A stretch of 64,000 bases of DNA, taken from positions 3,740,501-3,804,500 of the forward strand of contig OX638133.1 of NCBI GenBank assembly GCA_951804985.1. The letters run 5' to 3'. This DNA comes from Dryomyza anilis. Its lineage: Eukaryota; Arthropoda; Insecta; Diptera; Dryomyzidae. The number at the start of each line of letters is the position of its first letter. Position 1 is the stretch's first letter. Positions 45,811-58,900 of the stretch are shown in pieces. The position numbers were made by a program, and so were the translations under genes. The notes under the pieces were generated by a model. That model did not search any database and was not told the origin of the DNA. It worked only from the letters and a program-made list of their open reading frames with translations.

Positions 45811-47965
45811 TATTTTTTTATAACATTTTTACAACACCACTTTTTTTCGAATTATTTTCTAAAAAGAATTTTGAAAAATTCGTAAAAAAAATATTTTATT
45901 CATAAATATTATGTATTAATTCACCAATATGACGATTCAAATTCATTATATTGAATATTTCGTTCTTCACTATGATGTTCTATAGTACGAATAATTTCAT
46001 TTATATAATGAATGTATTCATCAATATGTCATTTAATGAACGGTGGTATCAATATGATGAATCTGGTAGTTGGTGAAAAAATTCATAATATATATGAATA
46101 AATTCATCATATTGAAGATTTTTTTTTCTGTGTATAACAAGCTGTTTGTATTCTGCCGTGAATCTGTCATTAAAATTTGACAACCTCCCGAGACAAAATC
46201 TCTGACATTTTTCACAAATATTTCAATCATATTTTCGAAAAACACACAGATAAATGGAATATTTTGGGAAGTGTATAGCATCCTGTAAAATGTTGTGGAA
46301 TTTTAATGTCAGATTGATGGCATATTTAGGGAACGGGCAGAAAACAGATAGCTTGTGACACAATTGCGTTTTCGATTAATGTAATAGCAAAAAAAAAACA
46401 TTATGTGCTGACCAACAAAATCGGTTTTAAATCTTTAGGACCAAAATTCTTATGATTAAGAAATACTTTTAGTTTGTCAGTGGCAATGACTACCAGTAAA
46501 TTCTCCATGATTCCTGGTCCATCCCATGTTTTGTTTCTCAAAATTGACGTTTCTTTGATAGACACTCGTTATGGTTCTTTCAACTTTCAATCACACCACG
46601 CATATACAATGCCGTCCAAAGGCTCATGTAAATTTCGGACATTGTTCTTGCATTTTCAAATTCAAACTTTCCGCAATTGTACTGCAAAACAACATACAGC
46701 ACTTTAGCGAAAAACAGCATATTCCTCTTTATAGCACATACTGCTCACTCCCTCATTTAACTGATGTTCTTTGCGTGGTTCCACTTCTGCTCCGGTTGCC
46801 TCTTAGCAGCTGTCTTTCCTTTGCACACCATGCCGCCTAATATGCTGTAACGTATGCCTAATGGCGGTAAAGTGCATCCTTCTAATATTTCATATCGCAG
46901 TTTTTTTTCTGTTTGTTTGATTTTTGTTTGTGTTTTGTGTAGCAAGGACAGTTATTTTTCAAAAGTCCTCTTTTACTCAGAGTTTTTATTCATTCACATT
47001 TTTCTCATCAACGTCGTGTCATGTTGCAAAAACTCAACAAATACAATTGTTGCAGAAGTAAAATATTATGTTTTATCTTTAGTTGTAAGTGGATGAAAGT
47101 AGGCAGGCAGGCAGACAGTACGAAACGAGACTCTGCAAAAATATATAATAAATAAAAGTGAGAAAAAATGGCAAGATTATTACTTTTTTCTGTTCTCCCT
47201 ACTGCAAAAGGATGCAATGGACTTTGTTATTGCTGTGTTGCCTCCTGTTCGGTTCAATGGTTGGTGGTGCGGTCGGCTGGTTGGTCGGTCGGCAAGGATG
47301 CGAATTTCTTTGGTACTTTTTCTGCGCTTCATTACGCTGCAGGCCGCCTGAAGTGACAGAAATGAAAAATATCAAAAAAGGACATCGCTTCAATTGTAAC
47401 AAAGACATCACCATCAGCAGCATGGCAGTCGCAACGTGTCTCAAATGTAGTCACTCGCTGTGGAAGAAACGAAGAATAGAAAAAGGGGGGGCTTTAAATA
47501 AATCACATAGTTTTGTAAAATACTGCTTTAAATTTTTTATTATTAACGGTGTTTAATTGAATTACATGTTTTTTTTATTAAACAAAACAAAAAGTTATGA
47601 ACTGGCAACAAATTTGAGTATATTACATACATGTTCAAGACTGCCATGATAAGAGCAGCACGAAACAGACGTCATAACTTTCAGCACATGTAAACGTGCC
47701 TCAAACCATAGCACACACACACACATGCTCAGGCATTGGACAGCACAAAAGTTGATCGACTCACATACACACATAAACGCATCGGCAACAAGTTGCTGAT
47801 GTTTTTACAATGCGTTTTCATTGCTGGCAACAGTGCGACGGACGTGTGTGGTTACATCGCAGATAAAAACAAAATATTTTATATTATTTTGACTTAACTT
47901 TTGACACGAAACCCAATTGGAAAATCTTATAACACATGGTTATAAGGCCGGGGATAAGTCCACAC
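45811..47965. other. Intergenic sequence with microsatellites
   Basis: An AT-rich block rich in CATCATATTGA and ATTCATCAATATG words in both orientations (about 45890-46125) may be a small TIR element. GGCAGGCAGGCAGGCAGAC is at 47102. The frames of 60-130 codons in this stretch show no family resemblance and no splice context. No gene supported. Confidence 0.4.
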
Positions 47966-49130
47966 CGACACAAACTTAATATACCCTGTACCTCATAGGT
48001 GTAGGGTATAAAAACGACTACAACATTCCATCAATTCTGAAGTTCCGCAGGCTTCCGACATATTCCCGACCCTAAATCTGGTATTTATCAATGATCTTCT
48101 GTCACTGGGTTCTGAACCCAACCCATTTCTTTGCAGATGATAGCCCCAAACTCTTTGGAGATTGAGAGTATAAGACGCACCATGAATGACACACTCAAGA
48201 ATGACCTTAAAACAATCTTCGAGTGGGGTCTTGCAAATACAGTTGATTTTGATGCCAGCAAGACCCAATGATTTCTGTTACCTCACAAAAAAATAGAATC
48301 GCCCCTCTCTCCCGTCAATATGGACGGGGTTGATATTGTGGGGTCAGCTGCTCTTGACGTTCTGGGCATATCAATTCACTATTACCTCCGTTGGAATGAT
48401 CACATATTTGAAATGTCGAAAGAAACGCCTAAGTGCTGATATACCCTGTACCTCATAGGTGTAGGGTATAAAAACGACTACAACATTCCATCAATTCTGA
48501 AGTTTCGCAGGCTTCCGACATATTCTCGACCCTAAATCTGGTATTTATCATTGATCTTCTGTCACTGGGTTCTGAACCCAACCCATTTCTTTGCAGATGG
48601 TAGCCCCAAACTCTTTGGAGATTGAGAGTATAAGACGCACCATGAATGACACACTCAAGAATGACCTTAAAACAATCTTCGAGTGGGGTCTTGCAAATAC
48701 AGTTGATTTTGACGCCAGCAAAATCTCACAAAAGAATAGAATCGCCTCTCTCTCCCGTCAATATGGACGGGGTTGATATTGTGGGGTCAGCTGCTCTTGA
48801 CGTTCTGGGAATATCAATTCACAAATTCGAAAGAAACGCCTAAGCCATGGTTTTCTAAAACGGTGCAAAACATACTTCACTCCTGCAGACATACGCAATC
48901 TCTACACCACCAATATATGTCCTGAGATGGAATACAATTCGCACTTTTGGACTGGGACTATTTGATAATAACTATTTGTAGTTTCAGGACCGTACACAAA
49001 AACGTGTGATATATTTAATAGGGAATGGGAAGATTAATCCCGTATTGGTACTCTTGAGCCCACATACACGAAGAAGAAGTCGGATGTGTAAGCCTCTTCT
49101 GTAAGTCATTCTACCTGAGCATCGAGTCAA
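47966..49130 (+). pseudogene. Non-LTR reverse-transcriptase fragments, tandemly duplicated
   Basis: The plus strand encodes scrambled pieces of a reverse transcriptase: LVFIND at about 48080, a FADD-like segment near 48135, then DVLGIS near 48800 and YNSHFW near 48930. Stops and frameshifts are frequent. A 460 bp segment beginning with the TATACCCTGTACCTCATAGG tail is repeated in tandem (47981-48440 and 48441-48842). The second copy has lost two short blocks. The last part (to about 49110) matches the C-terminal EHRRTVGCVSL region of the family. Confidence 0.75.
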
Positions 49131-51589
49131 GTCCATTCCTTTGTAGTTCTTGTATGAAACAATCTATTTGCATCTGTTTTTCTCGACATTTTAGATATTG
49201 ATAAATTAAAAACAAATATTCAGCGATACTATTCCAACTATCAACCCTCCCTTCAACCTAAAATTCTTAACTTTGATCAAAACTGTGCTAGTGCTGAGCC
49301 AAAAATGAAAGACTTTTGATCTCGTTCCTGTTCTTGCAGTTTTTGCAAGAGTAATATCGACCTTCCGATGCAAGAACACGATTATGTTTGCAAGAAATGC
49401 GCAAGAAAGAGTGCAGTTCAGTTTATTCAGTGCACTTAGTTAATAAGGCCTAAAATGGAAACCGTCATACTTACAGACAACACTAATTCGACTCAGGAGC
49501 TTATAGTGATCAAGATTATAAAACAAATTATTCCACACATACCACCTGGCATACCATCTGGATGTCACAAACGTATATAATGTGTAGTGCATAAAGACAT
49601 CATTCAAGACATTCATTTTATTTCAAAACATTTACTGTCATATTTGAAAATTAAATAAATATGTTGCTCACAACAACAAAGCACAAGTACTGTCAAAACA
49701 TATTACAATCAAGATGTAGTTGTGGTATAATGATGTGCAATAAAAATTCAAATACTACCGAGCGACAGATTTGTTGTTGCTTCAATGAGCGTCTTCTCAC
49801 TCGTTACTCTTTGCACACACTCGCTGCACTCACAGTATTCGTTGCATGTTCAGCGACAGTAGTGCCATTTGGTTTTGTTTTCCAAAACATTGAATGTATT
49901 GAAAAAATGTGTTGACACTACTTGACACCAATGAAACAAATACCGTAGTGAAGTGAAGTCGCTGTATACACTTCATTATAACACTGTCTACTGTCATTGC
50001 AAAATGCACTCATTACGGTAGAGTGCAGTAGTGCATATTTTGCAGAGGGAACTTCAAATAAATTTTGTCTAGTGCTTAATAACATTTTCGACTGGGTAAC
50101 GATGCCGTTAGTGTATGCAAACACCTACTCGTGCCTCACACAAAACCGTATCCGTTAATTCATACTCGGCAAAATGAATGATATAAAATGGCGTCCGTTA
50201 ACAAACTTCGTTGTGCGTTTACACTGCCCCTCTCGAAGTGTTTCCTACCCCATCGCACAAGTCAAACTTTTGCGCTTTTGTCTGCATTTGGTTGTAGGCT
50301 TTGTTGCCGTTGCAACAACGTAACATGTCAAAAGTAACGTAACATTGTGCTGCTTACGACGCATCGTGTCTCATATCGTATCGCAGGCTGATTCAGAGCC
50401 TGAATGCGATTCTATGTTATACAACCTGCACGAACAGTGTTGTCAATTTGCGTCGATGACTTTATCGTCCTTGAAGTTGTCCTGACGCGTCAACAATTGT
50501 TTCATTTAGTTTCTTTTTTTTTTTTTTTGGTTGTTCTCTGGTGTCGCTTGTCGTACTTCATTTATGCCTTTTCACAAATGTTCTCAAATCAAATTCTACG
50601 CGTGGCTTTCAATTCAATTGCTCTGATTGTAGTTTTTGAGTGGGAAGTTGTTGAGTTGGTGGCGGTGGCCGCAGCCGAGGAAGAGGCTGTTAAATGAGTC
50701 GGCCGTGTTTATGTCGCTTGTTTTACATGCTACTTTTGCAACAATGCCATTTCCTGTTTCCTGTCACAAACGCTGCTCTGACTGTTTGTATCTAATGCTA
50801 TACGTTCTTCTTGCTGTTGTTTAAAGTGCCTGGAAACTTTGCGATTTGCCAAATGATAATCAACAAATGAAACTTTTTATGCAATAGAATAAAGCTTGAA
50901 AGTTTTGAGGTTGGTGTACCACATGGTAGTTCCATTAATAAGATTTTCTTAGAAATGGATACTATGGTGGAATAAAAATGTAGATTCCATGTAGCTAATC
51001 CAATGTCTAAGAGAAGAAGATTTCGAGATGATGTACAAATACTAATGAAATAGTGGTGATGAAGATGGGGAATAAAGTTTTAAATTAATTAATGACATGG
51101 ATAAGAAACGTTTAGAGTTATTGAATCGTTAATAGTTTCATTAATAAGATTTTCATAGAAATGAATACTAATGAAATGGTGATAATGATGCAATTAAAAT
51201 CCGGATTCTCTACATCTTTTGGTTCCATAATGAATTGGCAGATCTGCTTTGATTATCGAAATATTCTGGGATACAACGTTTTGAGAAAAAACGGAACATT
51301 AGAACAACACATGACAGAATTTAGCTAAAATATCACAAATGAGTTACAAAACGTAATGATTACCAATTGGCATGTATCGAATACTTGTCGTTTGTCATAC
51401 TACAAAACAGCTATAAAATACGATAAGCAAAAACTACACCAAAAGCTTTTTAGAACTTGATAAAGGTGGCCTAGGCTTTGTCATCTGGATGATAACACCT
51501 TAGGCAATCACTTCTGAAAAATGTACGGTGAATGGGAATTCATACATAGGGAATTCACTATGTAGATAATACGGCGAAAGAAGAAGAGA
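49131..51589. other. Intergenic sequence
   Basis: Several frames of 60-100 codons have no family resemblance. A T run lies at 50513-50528. No gene, RNA or structured element that I can support. Confidence 0.4.
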
Positions 51590-52585
51590 ATATTTATCAC
51601 TGAAGAACGAATAATCTCAGTAATGCGAAGTTCTGTTGAGAGCCGAGTGAACTAAGAAGGGTGGGCTTGTTTCGATGATCGAGTAGAATGAGAGAACATA
51701 CGACCTGGTGGAATCAGTCCATGTAGTTTCCACTGACCAATACCTATAGAAAGGCTTACACATCCAACGGTCTTTCGGTGCTCCAGTGAACCAATAGAGT
51801 ATAGAATATTTTCATCACCTATTAAAAATATTGCACGTTGTGTGATTCGATCCAGGAACTCCAAAGAAAATTTTGAAGCCCCTGCCGAATTATGTGCGAA
51901 TTATATTCCATCTTAGGCCGAATATAGATAGAGTAGACAGTGCGTAAGTCAGCAGGCGGGAAGTATGTCGTACACCGTTTTAAAAAACGGAGGCACTTGG
52001 CCGCTTCTTTCGACACATCAAATATACAATCGTTCCAACGGAGGTCACATTGAATTGATATGCACAGAACAGCAATAGCATTTAACTCCGCAGCTATATC
52101 CACAGCGGAGATAGGGGGTGTATCCAGTCGTTTGTAAGATAACAAATCAACTCTATTTGCAGGATCCCACTCGGAGATAGTTTTAAGGTCATTATTGAGT
52201 TTATGTATTGTAGCCGCGGTATCTCAGTGGTTAGTGCGTTGGACTGCGAGCCGAAAGGTCCCCGGTTCAAGCCTACACTGGGGCTAACAACATCTTTTCA
52301 TAAAAACATTTTTCTATACCGCGCTACCTCTCGGCAGTAAATGGCAAACCTACGAGAGTAAAATATTGCCTATGAAAAGCTCTCACTCCCACCATTTTGA
52401 GTACAAATATAACACGCACAGCTCAAAATGGTCAGAGAGCTCGGCCTAAGTTCTTATAGGACAGTAGTGCCAAACTATTATTATTATTGAGTGTATCATT
52501 CATGGTGCATCTTTTACTCTCAATCTCCAAAGTGTTTGGGTTATCATCTGCAAAGGAATGCGTTGGGTTCTGGGTCAATGTGAAA
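51590..52585 (-). pseudogene. Non-LTR reverse-transcriptase C-terminal relic, split by a SINE
   Basis: The minus strand encodes, in order, a decayed FADD region (about 52575-52500), LSYKRLDTPP (about 52145), DLRWNDCIFDVSKEAAKCLR, YIRPKMEYNSHI (about 51900), FLDRITQRAIFLIGD (about 51860), SLEHRKTVGCVSLS and LIPPGRMFSHSTR. These are features of the reverse transcriptase of jockey/R1-like non-LTR elements. Frameshifts break it into at least three pieces. A SINE is inserted at 52201-52482. Confidence 0.85.
52201..52482 (+). mobile_element. Full-length tRNA-derived SINE (family 2) with target duplication
   Basis: The head GCCGCGGTATCTCAGTGGTT (A box) and GGTTCAAGCC (B box) are followed by a body with CTCTCGGCAGTAAATGGCAA and a tail of ATT repeats. 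Exact 10-bp direct repeats ATTATTGAGT flank it at 52191-52200 and 52483-52492, and the two sides join to the reverse-transcriptase relic. It is the best reference copy of the family in this window. Confidence 0.9.
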
Positions 52586-52986
52586 AGGACATTGATACAA
52601 TTTTTACTAGGGGTAGCTTTTATTTCTCGAAGTAGTATCTACATTTCTAGGTAATGTTATTTTTAGAGAAACGATGAGTTAATCTCTCAATAGATAGTCG
52701 TTTGTGGGAAATCGAATTGAAACCTCCTGATTTCAGCACAGTAAAATCGGTTTCTTTAATTCCACGGGCTATATGTTTTCAAATTGTCTGTCTCAATTAT
52801 TTTAAATATTGATAATTTTATTTGAAAAAGTCCCATTGTGCAGAACCAACAAAAAAAATAAAAATTTAAACTGAAATCATATAAAATTTATGTGTCAGAA
52901 ACTTTGCCTCATAATTCATTGTCATCGTCAACATCATAAACGCATTTGAATATTTTGACTTTATTAAGTTTTGGATTTTACACAAA
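52586..52986. other. Upstream region of the large proprotein gene
   Basis: No TATA box or initiator stands out. The start ATG at 52987 has a good context (ACAAAATG). The promoter could lie anywhere here. Confidence 0.35.
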
Positions 52987-55900
52987 ATGATTTGTAAATA
53001 TATCTTGTTATTCATATTGACCAGCAGCAGTTTTTGGCATACCATAGCCGTCAGTGATGAGCTGAAGGCTTTTCAAAAGGCTTTTGATGAAGTGAAGCAA
53101 GAACTCCTAAAAACGAAGGACTCATTTGGCGTTGATGATGAGAACCTACTGCGTCAAAGACGCCGCACAATTGATGAGTTGCTGTCCAGCTTTCAGAAGG
53201 ATATTAAATTGGCGGACAAGGCACAGCGCGTGGAGGATGCACGTGAACGTAGCTCACGCGGTATGGATGTGGGCAAAAATAGTGAGGGCGGCGACAAAGA
53301 TAAAGACGAACGCGAAGGGAAGTCAGAAGGCGAAAATCTTCGATATAATTCACAGACTTCTGAGGATACGTTACATCGTGACACACGCTTAGCTGACTGT
53401 GGCAAAACTGATGACTGCGACAAAGATAAAGACAAAGATAAAGATGAAGATAAAAAGGAAAAGGGTGAAGGATCAGGTTGTGATGCGAAGTCAGATTGCG
53501 GAGGATATGTATATGATCGTCAGTTGCGCGGCGCTTTTCCGAAGCACATGCAGTACACAGGGAAAGCACAGGCATCCGAGGATGCGATGCAGCGTCGCGA
53601 ACGCGGCTTGGAATGCGGAAGTACGGAATGTGGCGATAAAGATAAAAATAAGGACGAAGACAAAAATAATAAAAATGAAGGCGGTTGTGGAAACACTAAC
53701 ACTTGCGGTGGCAAGTCTCTCGTGGACTCATTTCAGTTGGGTAACACTTATTCGAAGGACATGCAGTTTACAATGAATACACAGCCTTCAGATGATGATT
53801 CGGAGCGTGAGGTACGCGCCATGCAATGTGGTAAAACTTCTGAATGCGGTGGTAATGACAATAATAAAGACAAAGAAGAAGGAGATCGTGCCAAGGAAGG
53901 AAGTGCGTGTGGCAAAAAAGATTGCGGTGGCGAAAATCTTAGTCCATACACAAGAAAGAATCGTGCTGAAAACATGTATCAGCTTTCGTTGCTTGGGGAG
54001 TTGAAGCAATCACCACCAATCGATCTAAATAAGGATCTACTTGAAATGGAAAAAATCAGTGCCAGATATAAGGCATTCACGCCGCTATTCATAACAAATT
54101 CAAAATATACGACCGATGAGGATGGCAAACCGGACAAACTCCAAGTATCGATGACCAAGAATCCATTTAACTTACATCAATTGATCAATAAATACACAAA
54201 TAGAATAAATAATGATATCAAATACAAAAATAAGAACGCTGATAGTGTCAGTTCCGACGATGACAATGTCGATTCTGACAATGACTTCTTAAAAAGTATT
54301 CTGTCATCGCCTACACTTGTGGAGGGCTTAAAGGGCGGCCATAAAAAGGCAATTGTCAAAGAGCACAGCAACAACATCAAAGCGCATTATGCTCCGGACA
54401 GAAAGAGCAACAGCGCTAATGTGGCTGAACCCTTTAAGGATAAAAAGAAATACACCAGCAAACACATATCCAGCAGTATTACTGGTGATGACTCGGAAAA
54501 AAATATTCGGCCCACATCGAACCTCAAAGAACACACCAAATATGCTAAGAGTCGTAATTCAAATGCTAAAAAAGACTTTGATCTGGGAAAGGTCAAATTA
54601 TACGAGCATGCGCTGCGAGATCATAAAAAAATCAATCCGAAGGAGAGCATGCCAACACCAGAAATGGAAAGTGAGGCCAATGAAAAGAGCGATCTCGATG
54701 TAGCGCAGGACATCGCTCACTTTCGTTTTCCCTCTGTCAGGACAAATGACCAGTGTGAGAAAACGAAAAACGATTTGTCACACGAGGCCAATTACAAACT
54801 GTCGAAGATTGAGCAGGATGCAGCTGAGAATTTGAATCCAACCAAGCAGGATTTGATTTCTGGTTGCACAAGCAAAAAGAAGGGATGGCATAAGCGCGCC
54901 ATTTTTAATCCCATGAATGAGATCAAGTTAAAGACCAGCCGACGTCTAATGAGTCGAGGCTTTGGGCCCTCATTGCCGAGCAATGCGCTAGTAGATTCGC
55001 AGCGCGAGATGAGGCTCGACGAGATGCTAAAGCGACTGGAACACAGTGGGAACAAAGCGTCAGTAGATGCGTTCAACAAGTTGGATTTATTACTGACACA
55101 TGTATCGACCGATGGCAGTGGCGGTGATATGGCGTTAAAAGCTCGAGTAAAGAGACTGATCGACAAACGCAATGCGATGATGCTACAGGAGGAAACTGCA
55201 GATTGGTCAGCGGGTGCGTTCATTGAGCCAAATGATGCTGCAGGAGATACTGCGTTGGTTGATGATTTAAATGGACTTACACGAGAAAAGCGCATTAGTA
55301 AAGAGGCGTATGCACCGCTGACAGAGGATAACGAAGAAGCAGCTGTTAGAGCTAAACGCTTCTCGGCACCAGTCGCTGTATCTGCTGCGGAAGAACATCC
55401 TGTAAAGGCACCAAAGACCATGGTAGATGTAGAACAAAATCAACAAAGTCTTACTGCAAAAGGCACTTCCACTAAAGATGTTGTTTTAACACCCAACACG
55501 GCTTTAAAGCCTGGAGTTGTAGTTACAGAAAGTTCACAAATAGGAAAGGACATCTTAGATTTGACTAAGGTTCGGCGTTGTGTTAGTGACCAGAACATTG
55601 TTAAAGATTCTGCAAAAGATCGTAGACGCAACAAACGATTTGTTAGTTTGGATGATGATGAAAGCTTTAATGAAAACGTCAATGAAGACATTGAACTAGG
55701 AGATGGCATGGCGACGCATAGAAGATCAAAACGTTCTTTGGACACACCAGCAGTAGCCGCTTTCGCACCAAGTACGACATCTGCGCCTCTCCAAAGTCAA
55801 ACGCCAAGTCTTATTAGCTCCATAACTATTCTTCCCACTGCGACACATAGTAATCAAAGTAATTCGAAAGATGCAGTCCAAAATGTGGAGGCAACTACCG

Positions 55901-58900
55901 AACATAAGTTGCAGAAACGTGCGATTCCATTGGATTCTGAGTTCGCAGACAATAATAGTGCAAAGGTTCGACGAAATGTGCGCGAGGATGACTATGAAGA
56001 TGCGATAGCTCGAAAGAAGCGCATAATTGAGTTCGACTTCTCAGATGCAGTTCGTCCATATGACTATTCGCGCTTTGATAATCTTAAGCAAAAGGACCCT
56101 ACTTTGGAGAAGTTGAAAGCCATAAAGTTCGACAACGTTTGGTATACCGGTGGTGAAAATAATAGTTATAATGATAATAACAATCTAACTAATAGTAATG
56201 GTAATAATAACAATGACAATAATAAGAATGGTGGAAAAAAGAGTTTTATAGATAGTTTGAAACGAATTAACTCTCAAGACAACACTAATAACAATCGCAA
56301 CAATAAGGATAATGTTGTCGATTACCATAATCGTAATGAGAAAATTATTACTTTTGACAATCAGCAAAACAAGAATGCTCACAATAGTCTACCAATTAGT
56401 TTTCGTTTAATTATACCCTCCGAACCAGTCAATCAGCACCCTAATAATATCAAAAATAACAATTTAAACACAATTCAAAACCATAGAATACTAAATAAAC
56501 TGCGTAACAATAATCTACCGAACAGTCAGCTAAATAATATAAATAATCAATTAAGAAATAATGTTCCGAACAACCAACAAAACAACCAACAGAGCAATCA
56601 ACAGACTTATCAACCGGGCATACAACTGCACAATCAACTGATCAGCCCTGAGATCAATCATGACAACAACCAACAGCAGAAACAAGAGAACAATCAACAT
56701 AATAACCCACAGAACAACCGGAATATCGAAGAGGAAAAGCACCAAGACCACAACCAAGAGCACAATCAAGGGAACAACCTTGAGAACATCAACAGTTTTT
56801 CAAACCATAAGAAAAATCGTAACATATTTAATGGCATGTTCCGCAATAACAGAAACAAAAATGACATAAGAAACAGTAATGCGAAAAGCGGTATGCACCG
56901 TAATGAGAACAGCAATGATTATATTTACGAGAACACAGCTAATAACTGCAATAACATGGATCCCTCAAAAAAAAATAATTCTGATGGGCAAACCGAGCAA
57001 GATGAACCAGGTGCTCCATTGGTTATAAAACTTAATGAAGGTGTTCTCAATTGCAGTGCCATAGACAAGCTTGCTAAAATGCTTAAGGAATATCAGGATA
57101 GTAGAGATGACTGCAAAAATGATAAACATTCTGGCGAGTCTACAGATCATTCAACTAGTAATCATCGTGCAGAGTCCAATACGACGAAAGATTTTCTGAA
57201 TGCCGTACGTCATAAAGAAATCCAAAATGATCCGCAACCGAAACATTTTGAAAACGTTAAAGATGCCACAGACATGAAGTCCATGCAAAAAGATCAACCG
57301 AATTGTAATCAAAAAATAACAGGGTCGCATGATACGCCGCAAGATACGATTCATATGAATGTCGACGTAACGCCTATGCCATATGATGGGTCTGTATCGT
57401 CCGTTGAACATAATTTGAATTGTAAAGGGCCAACAGATGAAATAGAGATGAAAAAACCATATAAAACAATGAAAAATGAAGAAAACGAGGAAACGGAGAG
57501 GCCTAGAACTGAACATCATAGTACCACGGAACATCACATCGAAACTGATGAGGATGAATCTGGAAAAGACGGAGATGACAGCGATGCAAGAAAGGATCAG
57601 AGTAAAACACATCACAAAATAGGCGATGAGGATCATGATGATAGAACTGGTCATGGACATCATGGTGAACATGGTGAACATGGTGAACATGGTGGACATG
57701 GTGGACATGGTGAACATTGTGAGCATGGTGAACATGGTGAACATGATGAACATGATGAACATGGTGAACATGGCGATCACGGTGAACATGGAGAACATGG
57801 TGGACATGGCGATCATGGGGAACATGGTGGTCATGGTGGACATGGTGAACATGGCGAACATGGTGAACATGGTGGTCATGGCGATCATGGTGATCATGGT
57901 GATCATGGTGATCATGGTGATCATGGTGATCATGGCGATCATGGCGATCATGGTGATCATGGTGATCATGGTGATCATGGTGATCATGGTGATCATGGTG
58001 ATCATGGTGATCATGGAGATCATGGTGATCATGGTGATCATGGTGATCATGGTGATCATGGTGATCATGGTGATCATGGTGATCATGGTGGTCATGGTGA
58101 TCATGGAGGACATGATGATAATTGTGGTGACGATGATCATGAGGATTGTACTACAAAAGGTCATGACGACAACGAAGATGCGACTGATGACAACGAAACG
58201 ACGACCTCGATTAGCGAACCACAAGAAGAATCCAACGATGAGTCAACGACGGACACTTCACCTGATCATACTAAGGAGCATGATGGAGATGACGAAGTGA
58301 TGAAATTGAACATCACGATTAAAGCGAGCGTAACAGGAAACCATAAGTCAAAGAATTTCTTTGGAAACGGTACGTTTAAAGTTCTGCCGAGCGAAGATCG
58401 GGAGAGACGTGCTACTGTATTTCGAACTTCCGATACTATTGCAGATAGACGAAGGTGTCCGGAGACCTTAGACTCAGAAAGGCAAGTAATGATGCGAATA
58501 TATTAAGTATTAATTTGACTTACATATACAAATCAGTTGCAACAATGTGTGTTCAACGCCTGATGCTAAAGCCACGGAGACGTTGTCAGCGAAGTTAGTG
58601 AAATCGGTGTTTAAAAAGGTGCGCTCTGATCCGAGATTGCGGGTGCTCTGGCCGACTCTAAAACATAATGTGCAAAGTGCGCGTCAAAATATGCACTACT
58701 CGCAGGAAAATGAGGTAATAGCATCGTTAAGAACTAAATTTTTAGATACGTAAACGGAATTCCATTAAAACTTGGCAGGGTTGTGAGAATAACAACATGA
58801 TGGAAAGTGCAATGGTGACCATCAACAACATTATTGATCAGCAGGTTAAGGCTCGAACATGTCAACCACTGCGTCCAGATCTAGCGCAATTTTACGAGCT

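Noticed and set aside
49661..49915. An 84-codon frame with many cysteines
   Set aside because: No family, no splice or promoter context, and its length is within chance for this composition.
52213..52285. Possible functional tRNA gene
   Set aside because: A and B boxes are present, but a cloverleaf with a proper acceptor stem cannot be closed and the sequence continues into a SINE body with target duplications.
57151..58224. A 357-codon minus-strand frame opposite the Gly-Asp-His array
   Set aside because: It is the antisense reading of the GGTGATCAT repeat (Met-Ile-Thr units) and exists only because the plus-strand repeat has no stops in that frame.
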